A stretch of DNA of 52,782 nucleotides from Acetivibrio alkalicellulosi. Its GTDB lineage: Bacteria; Bacillota; Clostridia; Acetivibrionales; Acetivibrionaceae. The position numbers were made by a program, and so were the translations under genes. The stretch lies in contig VLTH01000003.1 of assembly GCA_008125075.1 (NCBI GenBank), positions 695,787 through 748,568 of the forward strand, written 5' to 3'. The notes below the pieces were generated by a model that ran no database searches, had not been told where the DNA came from, and worked only from the letters and a program-made list of their open reading frames with translations. Below, in pieces: positions 16,828 to 26,019 of this stretch (its first letter is position 1; each line of letters starts with the position of its first letter).

Positions 16828-17562
16828 TTGTTTAAAAGCAATAAATCTCCAGTTAGTTCTATTAACCATGCTGTTATTAAAATTAAAAATGGGGATAGCA
16901 GTCTTAAAGAAGAGTTTATAATAAAATATAAACCATATTTATTAAAAGCAATAGCAAGTACTACTGGTAAATATGTTGATACTGAAAAATGTGAAGAATA
17001 TAGTGTTGGATTAATGGCTTTCAATGAAGCTATTGATAACTTTGACTCGGAAAAAAACGGTAACTTTTTAAATTACTGCAATATAGTCATAAATCACAGG
17101 ATAATTGATTATATAAGAAAAAATAAAAAAGACAAAAAAGTAATTCCTTTTTCTTATTTTGAAGAGAAAAATGAATTTGAAGAAAAATATCTTGTTTCCG
17201 ATTCACATTATCAGTATGAAAAAATTGAGGTTAAGGAGGAAATTGTGATCTTAGAAAATAAGCTAAAAGAATTTGGAATAACATTAGAAGAACTTGTTGA
17301 AAAATCACCTAAGCATAAGGACTCAAGAGAGCTTTACATAAATATAGCAAGGGTTATTTCTGATAATAGTTTCCTATTTGATAAAATGATTAGAAAAAAG
17401 TGTATTCCAATATCAGACTTAATGAAGCGGGTTCGTGTCAGCCGGAAAACAATTGAAAGAAACAGAAAGTATATAATAGCTGTTAGTCTGGTTTTGAGAA
17501 GTAGCCTTGAGGAAATTAAGCAATATTTTAAAACTCAGGGGAGGGGGAATATAAATGAATAA
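16828..17562 (+). CDS. sigI: RNA polymerase sigma factor SigI
   Basis: Alternative sigma factor of 244 residues. Region 2 includes LKEEFIIKYKPYLLKAI and INHRIIDYIRKNKKDKKVIPFS; the C-terminal DNA-binding domain has SDLMKRVRVSRKTIERNRKY, both typical of SigI. The TTG start at 16828 is preferred over the GTG at 16792 because GAGGTG lies seven bases upstream and SigI proteins begin near this point. It overlaps rsgI by 8 bp. In C. thermocellum multiple SigI factors, each paired with a membrane RsgI carrying a polysaccharide-binding domain, control cellulosomal genes; this pair fits that scheme. Confidence 0.93.
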   Translation: MFKSNKSPVSSINHAVIKIKNGDSSLKEEFIIKYKPYLLKAIASTTGKYVDTEKCEEYSVGLMAFNEAIDNFDSEKNGNFLNYCNIVINHRIIDYIRKNKKDKKVIPFSYFEEKNEFEEKYLVSDSHYQYEKIEVKEEIVILENKLKEFGITLEELVEKSPKHKDSRELYINIARVISDNSFLFDKMIRKKCIPISDLMKRVRVSRKTIERNRKYIIAVSLVLRSSLEEIKQYFKTQGRGNINE

Positions 17563-19375
17563 ACTGGGCACTGTAATTAAAATACAAGGAGAGAGGTCAA
17601 TAATTGTCTCAGAAGAAGGTTCATTTGAATTTATAAAGAGCAGAGAAGGTATGTTTTTAGGTCAAAACATATTGTTTGGTGAAAATGATATAATAAAAAC
17701 AAAAAGAGATGTTAAGTATATGTTACCTATTATTGCAGGTATAGCTGCTATATTTGTTATGGTAATATCCTACTTTAGTTTTTTTAATAACGATAACATA
17801 CATGCATATGTAGCTGTGGATATTAATCCTAGTATTGAATTTATGTTAAATAAGGAGTGTGTTGTTATTGATGCAATTGCCATTAATAATGATGCTAAAA
17901 CAATTTTAGGTAGTTTAAACTATAAGGGGATATTGCTAGAAGATGTTTTGATTGATTTTATTAATAAATCTAAAGAGCTTGGATTTATTAATAAATCAAC
18001 TGAAAAGGAAATGATACTTATATCAGCTGCTTTTGATAAGAAAAGTCAAAGGATAGATAGCAGTTGGTTTAGTGAGCAATTGATATATACCTTAAAAAAT
18101 GAAATAAACAAAGAATCATTTTCCAACATCGACTTACAGTATATTGAAGTTTCTGTAGACATGAGAAATATTGCATCCAAAAAAGAGATATCAATGGGCA
18201 AGTATTTGATTTATGAAAAAGCAAAAGAACACGGAAAAAATATAACTATAGAAGATCTAAAGACAGTAGGGTTGTCAGATATACTTGAAGAGAACAGAAT
18301 AAGTATTCATGAGTTAGCTTTTCAAAGTGCTCATAAAGTTGCTTCTGATGAAACTAATTTAAAACAAGAAAAGAATGAAGGAATTGAAACTCCAGTAGTT
18401 TCAGTTTTGCCAAAGGAAGTTGACAAGTTACCAGATGAGACTTCAGCGATTTCACCACCAACTCCGACAGCAGTTTTAACGTTACAACCAACAGCAACGC
18501 CAGTACCATCAGTTCTGACACCAGCACCGACAGTACTTCTGACATCAGCACCAACAGCAACACCAATAGCAACAGCAACACCAACAGCACCAACAGCAAC
18601 AGCAACACCAATACCAACAGAAGTTTTGACGTCAGCACCAACAACACCAACACCAACGGTAACACCAACACCAACGGTAACACCAACACCAACGGTAACA
18701 CCAACACCAACGGTAACACCAACACCAACGGTAACACCAACACAAACGATAACAGCAACACCAGCAGTAACACCAACACCAACGGTAACACCAACAGTAA
18801 CACCAACACCAACACCAACACCAACGGTAACACCAACAGTAACACCAACACCAACGGTAACACCAACACCAACACCGAAACCGACATCGACACCAACACC
18901 GACACCAAAACAAGATGGCACATCAAATATCAGAATACAGACATTTAATGATAATGCTGTAGCAAGAACAGATGCAATTAATTTAAATGTACGTCTTATA
19001 AATACTGGGGATCAGCCGATTGATCTTTCAACTGTTACTATCAGGTATTATTATACAGTTGATAGGGATGAAGGACAGGTATTTAAAACAGATTGGTCAA
19101 TTGGAGTGTCGGAGGTTTATGGGAGATTTGTCAAAATGTCATCTCCTACTGAAAAAGCAGATACTTACATTGAAATGAGTTTTGGTAAGGATGCAGGAAT
19201 GATTGAGCCAGGAAATAATATACGTTTTAGAATAAGGTGTTATAATGAGGATTGGTCATTATATACACAAACAAATGATTATTCTTTTAATCCAACTGCA
19301 AATAATTACACAGATTGGAATAAAGTAGCGGGATATATTGAAGGAACTTTAATGTGGGGTATAGAACCAAAATAA
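17555..19375 (+). CDS. rsgI: Anti-sigma factor RsgI with C-terminal CBM3
   Basis: Membrane anti-sigma factor of 606 residues. Residues 1-50 are the cytoplasmic SigI-binding domain; 55-77 the single transmembrane helix. Residues 84-270 form the extracytoplasmic RsgI domain with YVAVDINPSIEF; its Asn91-Pro92 is the pair reported as the autoproteolysis site in clostridial RsgI proteins. A Thr/Pro-rich linker spans about 298-452, and a family 3 carbohydrate-binding module about 454-603 (VRLINTGDQPIDLSTVTIRYYYT, WSLYTQTNDYSF, DWNKVAGYIEGTLMWG). CBM3 binds crystalline cellulose, so the sensed substrate is probably cellulose outside the cell. The GGGGAGGGGG ribosome binding site lies inside sigI. 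A terminator follows at 19514. Confidence 0.94.
   Translation: MNKLGTVIKIQGERSIIVSEEGSFEFIKSREGMFLGQNILFGENDIIKTKRDVKYMLPIIAGIAAIFVMVISYFSFFNNDNIHAYVAVDINPSIEFMLNKECVVIDAIAINNDAKTILGSLNYKGILLEDVLIDFINKSKELGFINKSTEKEMILISAAFDKKSQRIDSSWFSEQLIYTLKNEINKESFSNIDLQYIEVSVDMRNIASKKEISMGKYLIYEKAKEHGKNITIEDLKTVGLSDILEENRISIHELAFQSAHKVASDETNLKQEKNEGIETPVVSVLPKEVDKLPDETSAISPPTPTAVLTLQPTATPVPSVLTPAPTVLLTSAPTATPIATATPTAPTATATPIPTEVLTSAPTTPTPTVTPTPTVTPTPTVTPTPTVTPTPTVTPTQTITATPAVTPTPTVTPTVTPTPTPTPTVTPTVTPTPTVTPTPTPKPTSTPTPTPKQDGTSNIRIQTFNDNAVARTDAINLNVRLINTGDQPIDLSTVTIRYYYTVDRDEGQVFKTDWSIGVSEVYGRFVKMSSPTEKADTYIEMSFGKDAGMIEPGNNIRFRIRCYNEDWSLYTQTNDYSFNPTANNYTDWNKVAGYIEGTLMWGIEPK
18634..18900 (+). repeat. Low-complexity Thr/Pro/Val linker repeats
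   Basis: Many tandem copies of an 18-bp unit of the form CCAACACCAACGGTAACA (TPTPTV) and variants. It encodes the RsgI linker. Slippage here would alter how far the CBM3 reaches through the wall. The long frames seen on the opposite strand are artefacts of this repeat. Confidence 0.9.
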
Positions 19376-19780
19376 TTTTTATTTTTGACCCTCATAAAAA
19401 AAAAAGAATACTCGCATAATATAGTAGCAGGACATTGATGGTTCTGCAAACTGTTGCAACAACAGTTGAAAGTAATAATTTTCAATACATATACCCTACA
19501 TAATATATTGAGCCCCGTTTTATAACGGGTATTTTTTTTGTCAAAAATCCATTCTGAAAATACTTTTTTAATTATGTGTGTGTATTTGTTTGCTGTCCCA
19601 GCACATGGCAGCGACATTCACTAGTACTATGCTTTCATCTTATGTTAGTAAGTTGTATGCTCATGAATGACCACTTATAAAATTAATTTACTTATGAAAA
19701 GCATAATGTAACATTTTTAGGCTTTATGTATACTATGATATTAGAAGAATAATTTTATTATAGTTTGGAGTGTTAATATT
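19376..19780. other. 405-bp intergenic stretch after rsgI
   Basis: It holds a small inverted repeat (AACTGTTG CAA CAACAGTT, 19449-19467) without a T-run, then the rsgI terminator at 19514-19539. Bases 19702-19710 read CATAATGTA, which fits the CATANNNTA -10 of sporulation sigma E/K promoters, but no matching -35 was found. No gene is supported. Confidence 0.5.
19514..19539 (+). terminator. Terminator of the sigI-rsgI operon
   Basis: CCCGTT TTAT AACGGG hairpin (19514-19529) followed by TATTTTTTTT. Confidence 0.85.
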
Positions 19781-20383
19781 ATGAGTGAAGTAAAAAAAAT
19801 TTCTGCAGTACCTGAATGCTGTAAAGTTCAATACTCACACGAAGAAGATTACAAAAAACTACCAGTTGGTAAAAAGTGCATTAAAGTTCCTGAGGTTGTA
19901 GGAAGGAATAGCACACAAGTATTAATTGAAGCAGTTATACCTTTTCCAGATCTGTATCCAGCTATAGAAATAAAAGACATTAAAAAAGAAGTAACAGATC
20001 TTATAGTTCATGTTTGCAAAAACAAAGTTCTAATTAATGGTGTACTGCACAAAAATATTAATTACAAAACATTTGAAGGAGAATGTAAATGTGGTAAGCT
20101 TGACACTTTCTTTGGAGATGTCAAACACGTAGGTGTAGATATTCCATTTGCTGCCTACATTGAAGTTCCAGGTGCAAAACCCGGTGATAAATATCAAATT
20201 GAGTTTGCTGGTGTTGAAGATGATTGTGAAATTGATATCTTAGAAGATCCTGTTCCAGTGGTTAAATGCTCAATGCGCGCTTATAGAAAACTTCGTGAAA
20301 AAGTAATAGTGAAGATTGATCTAAAAGTATTAAGAGATGTACAGATAACAGTACACCCTGATGAATGTAATATCTGTCCTTAA
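19781..20383 (+). CDS. SPOCS/DUF3794 domain protein, likely spore-related
   Basis: 200 residues with one SPOCS (DUF3794) domain: VPEVVGRNSTQVLIEAVIPF, VCKNKVLINGVLHKNINYKT, GVDIPFAAYIEVPGAKPGD and the ending VIVKIDLKVLRDVQITVH. This domain occurs in clostridial spore coat and SafA-associated proteins; the exact role is unknown. Several Cys residues (13-14, 101, 103, 198) could crosslink or bind metal. There is no signal peptide, as expected for a protein deposited from the mother cell. It is followed by its own terminator and then by a divergent paralogue. Confidence 0.8.
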   Translation: MSEVKKISAVPECCKVQYSHEEDYKKLPVGKKCIKVPEVVGRNSTQVLIEAVIPFPDLYPAIEIKDIKKEVTDLIVHVCKNKVLINGVLHKNINYKTFEGECKCGKLDTFFGDVKHVGVDIPFAAYIEVPGAKPGDKYQIEFAGVEDDCEIDILEDPVPVVKCSMRAYRKLREKVIVKIDLKVLRDVQITVHPDECNICP

Positions 20384-20430
20384 ATTTAAAATTTAATTTT
20401 AAACTATTTAGCTTAATCTAAATTTAAAGC

Positions 20431-20458
20431 TCCATCTTCAAGAAGGTGGGGTTTTTTT
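20431..20458 (+). terminator. Terminator between the two SPOCS genes
   Basis: CCATCTTC AA GAAGGTGG hairpin (one G-T pair) followed by GGTTTTTTT. Confidence 0.85.
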
Positions 20459-20532
20459 CTTAACGCAAGAACTTTTAGTCTATTAATAGTATATAGTATT
20501 ATTAGGAGTATTTACAAAGGAAGACTTTTGTA

Positions 20533-21111
20533 ATGTCAGAATATAAGAATTATCCTAATTATTATTATTTTGAAGAGAAAATGAAGCATATACAAAGTAA
20601 GGAATCTAATAATAGAAATAGTAATCCAGTAGAGTTAAATGAAATTATTCAAAAAAGGAGTTTTCAAACACTTGTTGAATTTGAACTACCTTTTCCAACT
20701 GAACTACCTGCATTTAAAACAATTGACAGCACAACAAAATTAGATAATATTAAATTTAATATTATAAAAGGTGGAGTCATTGTTGATGGAGAAATTTTAA
20801 AGGAAATTAGATATTTGTCACATGAAGGAAAATACATATTTAAATATAAGAATGAAGAAGTAAACTCGTATTATGGAAGCATAAAGATGATATCAGCTAA
20901 GATACCATTTAGTTATTATGCTATAATTGATGATATTAAATGTGATGATATAGTAGAAATTGATTGTGGGAAAGAGGACTCAGAGGTTGTTGATATATTA
21001 TCAAAGCCATTTATATGCAACTGCTGTGGTGAAAATATTTATAAGAGTTTAAGTGAAAAGCTTATAGTGATAATTAATATAAGAGTATTAAGAAAAAAAA
21101 TAGTTTTTTAA
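20533..21111 (+). CDS. Second SPOCS/DUF3794 domain protein
   Basis: 192 residues, a divergent paralogue of the preceding gene: ...KRSFQTLVEFELPFP, VIVDGEILKEIRYLSHEGKY, SAKIPFSYYAIIDD, KLIVIINIRVLRKK follow the same order as in the first copy. The N-terminus is Tyr/Asn-rich (EYKNYPNYYYFEEK), reminiscent of spore coat proteins. Cys residues cluster at CNCCGEN near the end. It probably arose by tandem duplication. The ribosome binding site AAAGGA lies 12 bp upstream, a little far. Confidence 0.72.
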   Translation: MSEYKNYPNYYYFEEKMKHIQSKESNNRNSNPVELNEIIQKRSFQTLVEFELPFPTELPAFKTIDSTTKLDNIKFNIIKGGVIVDGEILKEIRYLSHEGKYIFKYKNEEVNSYYGSIKMISAKIPFSYYAIIDDIKCDDIVEIDCGKEDSEVVDILSKPFICNCCGENIYKSLSEKLIVIINIRVLRKKIVF

Positions 21112-21147
21112 AGAATAGGACATTTAAGACTTCTAAAAAACAAAAAA

Positions 21148-21175
21148 AACTCGGGTATTAGCCCGAGTTTTTTTA
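21148..21175. terminator. Bidirectional terminator between convergent genes
   Basis: A-rich run, then CTCGGG TATTAG CCCGAG, then TTTTTTT. Serves the SPOCS gene and the convergent stalk-domain gene. Confidence 0.92.
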
Positions 21176-21184
21176 TTTATAATA

Positions 21185-23332
21185 TTAATTTACAAATATT
21201 AAATCAGTTAATTGAATATCAATAGCTAAATCGATAAATTCATTAGTTCTGTCATTGTAAATATAGAGTATTTTCTTATTTGAATATGGTGTACTAGGGG
21301 TTTGCTCAGTTGCATAAACTATATAGTAGTCTCCTTTTGCTTTTATCACTTTTTCAACTGAAAAATTGTCTTTTAGTAGTTTAGTATTATTTGCATCTAT
21401 TCTGTTAAATGATACAGTACGAGAGTCAGTATCCCTTCCAGAAGTAAAAATCTTGTCATCGATCTTATTCCAGTAGTTTACTTCAAAATTACTTAGAAGC
21501 TCTTTGAATTCATTACTATATAGGTAAACTTTACTTCTTTTAATGTCGGCTTCTCTACCACTGACAGCTAAAGAACCACTCAATTCTTCCCACATTTTAG
21601 TTTCTAATCCTAGAACAAGATTTCTAACCCGAGCATTTTCATTAGCAATACTCTTATCGTATAATATTAATGCAAATCTTTTACTATTAGTTATTCTATC
21701 AATATCTTCAACAGCTAAAAATGTTTTATTTCCAATTGATTTTATATCGTTAATTTTTGTTACATCACGAATCAGAGATTCCTTTGATTTATCAAGTACA
21801 TACAACATATAGTCTTTTGAATCTCTATCTTGTAAATGAATTAGAAGATTATCTCCTGTTGCATTAAAACTTAAAAATGTGCAATCTTTTTTAAAATATG
21901 AATTTACATTAAGTTGAAGATAATTTTTTTGTGTGAAAGTGTTATTTGCTCTTACGTTGTCAGGAAGACTGATTACAGAAAAACCGTTTGCAGTAACAAT
22001 AGAGTGTGTGTCCCTTATAGCTAAATATATTAGTCCGTTATAATCAGTTACACCAGATACGTTTACTGTTCTTCTTTCTGAAACACTTGATGGCAAAAAC
22101 AAGTCAAATACATCATATTGATTAGGATTTGACCTGGAATTTCTAAGTGCTATAAAATGATTTCTTGTAACAGTTAGTATTGTGTTTACACCATTACTTT
22201 CAGTAAAATTAGTAGTTCTGCTTAAGTCTACATCAAGATTTTGATGTAGTATTCTAATACGACCGTCATATGAAATAAATGGCTTGTTGTTTCCTGTTGA
22301 TTGTATACAACTCATAAAGAGTATATCATCTTGAATTAATGAGTCTTGAAGTATATAGTCATTTCTTAATAGTTCAGGAGTCCATGAGGATTTATTAAAA
22401 GCAACTAGTGAATAAGCACGATTATCTGTATATCTGTTTACTATTAATTGGTCTTTAAAAAAAACGTATTTCCCCATAGCAAAGTTTTCTGCTATAAGGT
22501 GCATATCTTTACCGTCAAATCGATATATACTATCCATTTTTCTAGTTCTGTCATAGCCATGAAGTATAAGGTTGTCGTTAAATTCTATTTGTTCCTTTAT
22601 TTCGAAGTTGCTAATAAGCGTTTCAAACTTACCGTTTCTATATGTTACTAGGTTATTAGTGTCGTTAGCTGAATCAAATAATGTAATTAATAAACCTCCA
22701 TTATATGTAATGGTATTTTTAATTTCTCTTCCATCTAAAGGTATTGAAACAATTGATTTACCATCATAGACGTATACTTGAGGATTACGTCCTCTTTGGT
22801 CATAAAACAAAATAGTACCTGTGTCAAATTGTCCTATTCTGTTTATTGTTATACTTTTTTCTTCAGCATTCCAATCAACAAAAGCTCCAGAACTTTCTGC
22901 AACAAATCTCAAAGGAACTAAGGTTCTTGATTGTTCTATTGTAGGAGCTACATCTAATTGTACTCTGTTTCCATTTACAGAAGCCCTTTCGTTATTGATT
23001 TGAAGGTTTATAATACTTCCTTGACGAGTTGCTGTAATACTTTTTGAGCTGTCATCCCACCTTACGTCGTATCCAAGTTCTTCAAATATAGTTCTAAACG
23101 GAACTAGAGTTCTTCCATTTACAATAGTAGGTGCTATGTCCATTTCTTTTGTTGCCATTTTAGATATGTAGCGTTTGTTATTAATGGTGAATTTTAAGTC
23201 GACAAAATCTGAAGTAACAATTCCTTCAGTAGTATTTGCATTTACGTTTATACTACCAGTGTAAAACAATACCGTAAAAGCTGCAAAAATCAAAAATGTA
23301 CTTCCAAACTTTAATAAACCAGACTTAGACAT
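21185..23332 (-). CDS. Secreted stalk-domain (copper amine oxidase N-terminal) protein
   Basis: Secreted protein of 715 residues. Signal peptide about 1-33. Two stalk-domain halves follow (about 45-165), each with the hallmark pattern IAPTIVNGRTLVPFRTIFEELG / VAPTIEQSRTLVPLRFVAESSG. The name comes from copper amine oxidases, but in clostridia the domain is a common extracellular module without enzyme activity. Residues 170-715 contain repeated blade-like units (LITLFDSANDTNNLVTYRNGKF; TSGRDTDSRTVSFNRID), which suggests a beta-propeller. No sortase, SLH or dockerin anchor is seen. A sigma-A promoter lies about 220 bp upstream. Confidence 0.82.
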   Translation of the reverse strand: MSKSGLLKFGSTFLIFAAFTVLFYTGSINVNANTTEGIVTSDFVDLKFTINNKRYISKMATKEMDIAPTIVNGRTLVPFRTIFEELGYDVRWDDSSKSITATRQGSIINLQINNERASVNGNRVQLDVAPTIEQSRTLVPLRFVAESSGAFVDWNAEEKSITINRIGQFDTGTILFYDQRGRNPQVYVYDGKSIVSIPLDGREIKNTITYNGGLLITLFDSANDTNNLVTYRNGKFETLISNFEIKEQIEFNDNLILHGYDRTRKMDSIYRFDGKDMHLIAENFAMGKYVFFKDQLIVNRYTDNRAYSLVAFNKSSWTPELLRNDYILQDSLIQDDILFMSCIQSTGNNKPFISYDGRIRILHQNLDVDLSRTTNFTESNGVNTILTVTRNHFIALRNSRSNPNQYDVFDLFLPSSVSERRTVNVSGVTDYNGLIYLAIRDTHSIVTANGFSVISLPDNVRANNTFTQKNYLQLNVNSYFKKDCTFLSFNATGDNLLIHLQDRDSKDYMLYVLDKSKESLIRDVTKINDIKSIGNKTFLAVEDIDRITNSKRFALILYDKSIANENARVRNLVLGLETKMWEELSGSLAVSGREADIKRSKVYLYSNEFKELLSNFEVNYWNKIDDKIFTSGRDTDSRTVSFNRIDANNTKLLKDNFSVEKVIKAKGDYYIVYATEQTPSTPYSNKKILYIYNDRTNEFIDLAIDIQLTDLIFVN

Positions 23333-23681
23333 TATTTTCCCCCCATAAACATTATTATTTATCAGTAATAAGTGTGCTTAGGGCTTATAAATATTAAAAC
23401 TATAATTTTTAACTTAGACAGAATTAATATTTTGTATAGCCCAAAGGAATAAATATAACTAACACTGCCAACACAAAAAACTAGATGATTTATTAAAAAA
23501 TGACAAGAAACAGTGAGAGCAATATTTTTTCCAATTCAATTAGATATTAAAAATAATAGCATACAGATAGTACCAAGTCAATAATTATAGGAGCTTTTTA
23601 ATATTTATTTTACAGCTTGCCGAGTATACAATCTCAATGTATAATAATTGATGAGAGTTCAAAAAGGTAGGAGGCAATATA
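23333..23681. other. 349-bp divergent intergenic region
   Basis: Contains the minus-strand promoter of the stalk-domain gene (23553-23581). The ACT-domain gene on the other strand has a TAGGAGG ribosome binding site at about 23667-23674; its promoter was not identified. Confidence 0.5.
23553..23581 (-). promoter_or_regulatory. Sigma-A promoter of the stalk-domain gene
   Basis: On the minus strand TTGACT (23581-23576), 17-base spacer, TATTAT (23558-23553). This leaves a leader of about 210 bases before the ATG at 23332. Confidence 0.65.
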
Positions 23682-23951
23682 ATGAGAGCAGTTATTACTG
23701 TTATAGGAAAGGATAAAGTAGGTATTATCGCAGGTATAAGCAATACTTTAGCAGATAGTAATGTTAATATATTGGATATATCTCAGACAACAATGCAGGA
23801 CGTTTTTACAATGATTATGCTAGTGGATATTACTAATATGGATGTGCCATTTGAAACACTTTCCGAGGAGCTAGAAAAGATAGGTCTTAGCATGCAATTA
23901 AGTGTAAAAATTCAACATGAAGATATATTTAATACCATGCACAGGATTTAG
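23682..23951 (+). CDS. ACT-domain protein (UPF0237 family)
   Basis: Single ACT domain of 89 residues: [46 protein letters not shown] domains bind amino acids or other small ligands; this small family is nearly always encoded directly before a PFL-family/UPF0210 gene, as here (14-bp gap). They probably form a regulatory pair in one operon. The ligand is unknown. Confidence 0.92.
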   Translation: MRAVITVIGKDKVGIIAGISNTLADSNVNILDISQTTMQDVFTMIMLVDITNMDVPFETLSEELEKIGLSMQLSVKIQHEDIFNTMHRI

Positions 23952-23965
23952 GGGAGGAGTTTATT

Positions 23966-25324
23966 GTGATAAAGCCCTTTGAAATTATAGAAACAATTAA
24001 AATGATTCAAGAAGAGAATCTTGATATTAGAACTATAACTATGGGAATATCCTTAAGGGATTGTTGTGATTCATCAGGAAAAAAATCAAGGGACAAGATA
24101 TATGATAAAATAACTAAGCAAGCTAAAAATCTTGTTAAAACAGGCGAAGATATAGAAAAAGAGTACGGAATTCCAATTATCAACAAAAGGATTTCTGTAA
24201 CACCTATTTCCATAATTGCCGAGAGTTCTGATGAAGAAGATTATGTAAAGTATGCACAGACTCTTGATAGAGCAGCAGAAGCAGTAGGTGTTAACTTTAT
24301 AGGTGGTTTTTCTGCTTTAGTTCATAAGGGATATACAAGTGGAGATAAAAGGTTGATTAATTCCATACCAGAAGCCCTAAGTCAGACTAAAAAGGTATGT
24401 TCTTCTGTCAATGTTGCAAGTACTAAGGCAGGCATAAACATGAATGCAATAAGTGAAATGGGACATATTATAAAAAAAGCAGCATTGCTAACTGCTGAAA
24501 GTGGAGGAATTGCTTGTGCAAAGCTGGTTGTATTTGCTAATGCACCAGAAGATAATCCTTTTATGGCAGGAGCATTTCATGGTGTTGGAGAGTCAGAATG
24601 TGTTATAAGTGTAGGAGTTAGTGGTCCAGGAGCAGTTAAAAGTGCCTTAGAGAAAGTAAGAGGCGGTGACTTTGAAATGGTATCTGAAACAATTAAAAAG
24701 ACAGCTTTCAAAATCACTAGAATAGGTCAATTAGTTGCTCGTGAAGCTTCAGCTAGACTTGGGGTTTCTTTTGGAATAGTTGACTTGTCATTAGCACCTA
24801 CACCAGCAATTGGAGATAGTGTAGCACATATACTTGAGGAAATGGGTCTAGAAAAGTGTGGTACCCATGGAACTACTGCAGCTTTAGCTCTTTTAAATGA
24901 TGCAGTAAAAAAGGGAGGAGTAATGGCTTCTTCTTTTGTAGGTGGATTAAGTGGAGCATTTATTCCAGTGAGTGAAGATGCTGGAATGATAGATGCAGTT
25001 CAAAAAGGTGCACTTTCACTAGACAAGTTAGAAGCAATGACCTGTGTGTGTTCGGTAGGACTTGATATGATTGTGGTTCCAGGTAATACAAGTGCAGAGA
25101 CAATAGCAGCTGTTATAGCTGATGAAGCTGCAATTGGCGTGATAAATAATAAAACTACCGCTGTAAGAATAATTCCTGCTCCTGGCAAAGACGTAGGAGA
25201 TATAGTTGAGTTTGGTGGATTATTAGGACAGGGGCCTGTAATGAAAACAAATCCATTTAAAAGTGGAGAGTTTATTAAAAGAGGAGGAAGAATACCAGCA
25301 CCACTATGTAGTTTAAGAAATTAA
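23966..25324 (+). CDS. PFL family protein (UPF0210/DUF711)
   Basis: 452 residues, matching the usual length of the UPF0210 family. Recognisable blocks are [15 protein letters not shown] near the N-terminus, [35 protein letters not shown] and [20 protein letters not shown]. The family has a fold related to the pyruvate formate-lyase/ribonucleotide reductase barrel, hence its name, but no established reaction. A GTG start at 23966 follows GGGGAGGAG. It is translationally close to the ACT-domain gene. Confidence 0.9.
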   Translation: MIKPFEIIETIKMIQEENLDIRTITMGISLRDCCDSSGKKSRDKIYDKITKQAKNLVKTGEDIEKEYGIPIINKRISVTPISIIAESSDEEDYVKYAQTLDRAAEAVGVNFIGGFSALVHKGYTSGDKRLINSIPEALSQTKKVCSSVNVASTKAGINMNAISEMGHIIKKAALLTAESGGIACAKLVVFANAPEDNPFMAGAFHGVGESECVISVGVSGPGAVKSALEKVRGGDFEMVSETIKKTAFKITRIGQLVAREASARLGVSFGIVDLSLAPTPAIGDSVAHILEEMGLEKCGTHGTTAALALLNDAVKKGGVMASSFVGGLSGAFIPVSEDAGMIDAVQKGALSLDKLEAMTCVCSVGLDMIVVPGNTSAETIAAVIADEAAIGVINNKTTAVRIIPAPGKDVGDIVEFGGLLGQGPVMKTNPFKSGEFIKRGGRIPAPLCSLRN

Positions 25325-25382
25325 AAACATTTTTAAAATATAATGTTGTTGGTGGTTTTTTAAAAAAGTTTTATTTTAATTC

Positions 25383-25411
25383 TTTACAGTTTATAGTTGT
25401 TGTGTTAGAAT
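25383..25411 (+). promoter_or_regulatory. Sigma-A promoter of rpsO
   Basis: TTTACA (25383-25388), 17-base spacer, TAGAAT (25406-25411). Leaves a leader of about 85 bases before rpsO. Confidence 0.65.
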
Positions 25412-25429
25412 ATTTTAAGTAAATAAAAC

Positions 25430-25497
25430 CATATGCTCGGTTATAGGGGGATCCGACCTATTACTTAGCTAATGGGGATAAACATTAAGGAGGATTT
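25430..25497 (+). promoter_or_regulatory. Possible structured rpsO leader (S15 autoregulation)
   Basis: The leader contains ATAGG...CCTAT pairing (about 25444-25471) around GGGATCCGA, then a TAGCTAAT-rich stretch next to the AAGGAGG ribosome binding site. rpsO leaders in many bacteria fold into S15-binding structures that control translation. The exact fold here is not shown. Confidence 0.35.
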
Positions 25498-25501
25498 TAT
25501 A

Positions 25502-25765
25502 ATGCAAAAAGAGGTTAAACAAGAGATAATTAGCACTTATAAGCTTCATGAGTCAGACACTGGTTCACCAGAGGTACAGGTGGCTATTCTTACAAAAAGG
25601 ATAAATCATCTGACAGAACATTTAAAAATACACAAAAAAGATTTTCACTCAAGAAGAGGTCTTCTTAAAATGGTTGGTCAAAGAAGAGGTCTTTTAAATT
25701 ACCTTCAAAAAATAGATATTGAAAGATATCGTACTATAATTGAGAAACTACACATAAGAAAGTAG
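25502..25765 (+). CDS. rpsO: 30S ribosomal protein S15
   Basis: Ribosomal protein S15, 87 residues: [54 protein letters not shown]. It binds 16S rRNA early in small-subunit assembly. The ATG at 25502, after AAGGAGG, is chosen over an in-frame upstream start at 25472 because S15 begins at this point. It is followed by a terminator and then pnp, the order found in most bacteria. Confidence 0.98.
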   Translation: MQKEVKQEIISTYKLHESDTGSPEVQVAILTKRINHLTEHLKIHKKDFHSRRGLLKMVGQRRGLLNYLQKIDIERYRTIIEKLHIRK

Positions 25766-25768
25766 AAG

Positions 25769-25792
25769 GAGCGGATTATTCCGCTCATTCTT
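25769..25792 (+). terminator. Terminator after rpsO
   Basis: GAGCGGA TTAT TCCGCTC hairpin followed by ATTCTTTT. It may be partial, allowing read-through into pnp. Confidence 0.85.
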
Positions 25793-26019
25793 TTAATGTC
25801 ATGAAAACAATGTAACTTTAGTCAAAGATTGACATCTTTATCTAATCAATATAGACATATCTTCGAGTTTTTTCTATTAGTGAATTGTTACCAAAAATAA
25901 AAATATATACAAATTTCTAGGGAGATTGTTTATTATACTGATTAGAACTATATTTATTTAATTAAATAAATATAAAACAAAAATAGTATTACATAAAAAA
26001 ATAGGAATAATAAAATTAT

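Noticed and set aside
18634-18900. CRISPR-like array
   Set aside because: Units are 18 bp with no unique spacers and lie in frame within a protein linker.
18331-18926. Long minus-strand open frames (up to 196 codons) opposite rsgI
   Set aside because: They are artefacts of the Thr/Pro linker repeat, giving Val/Gly, Leu/Val or Trp/Cys/Arg periodic sequence; the plus-strand RsgI frame is clearly the real one.
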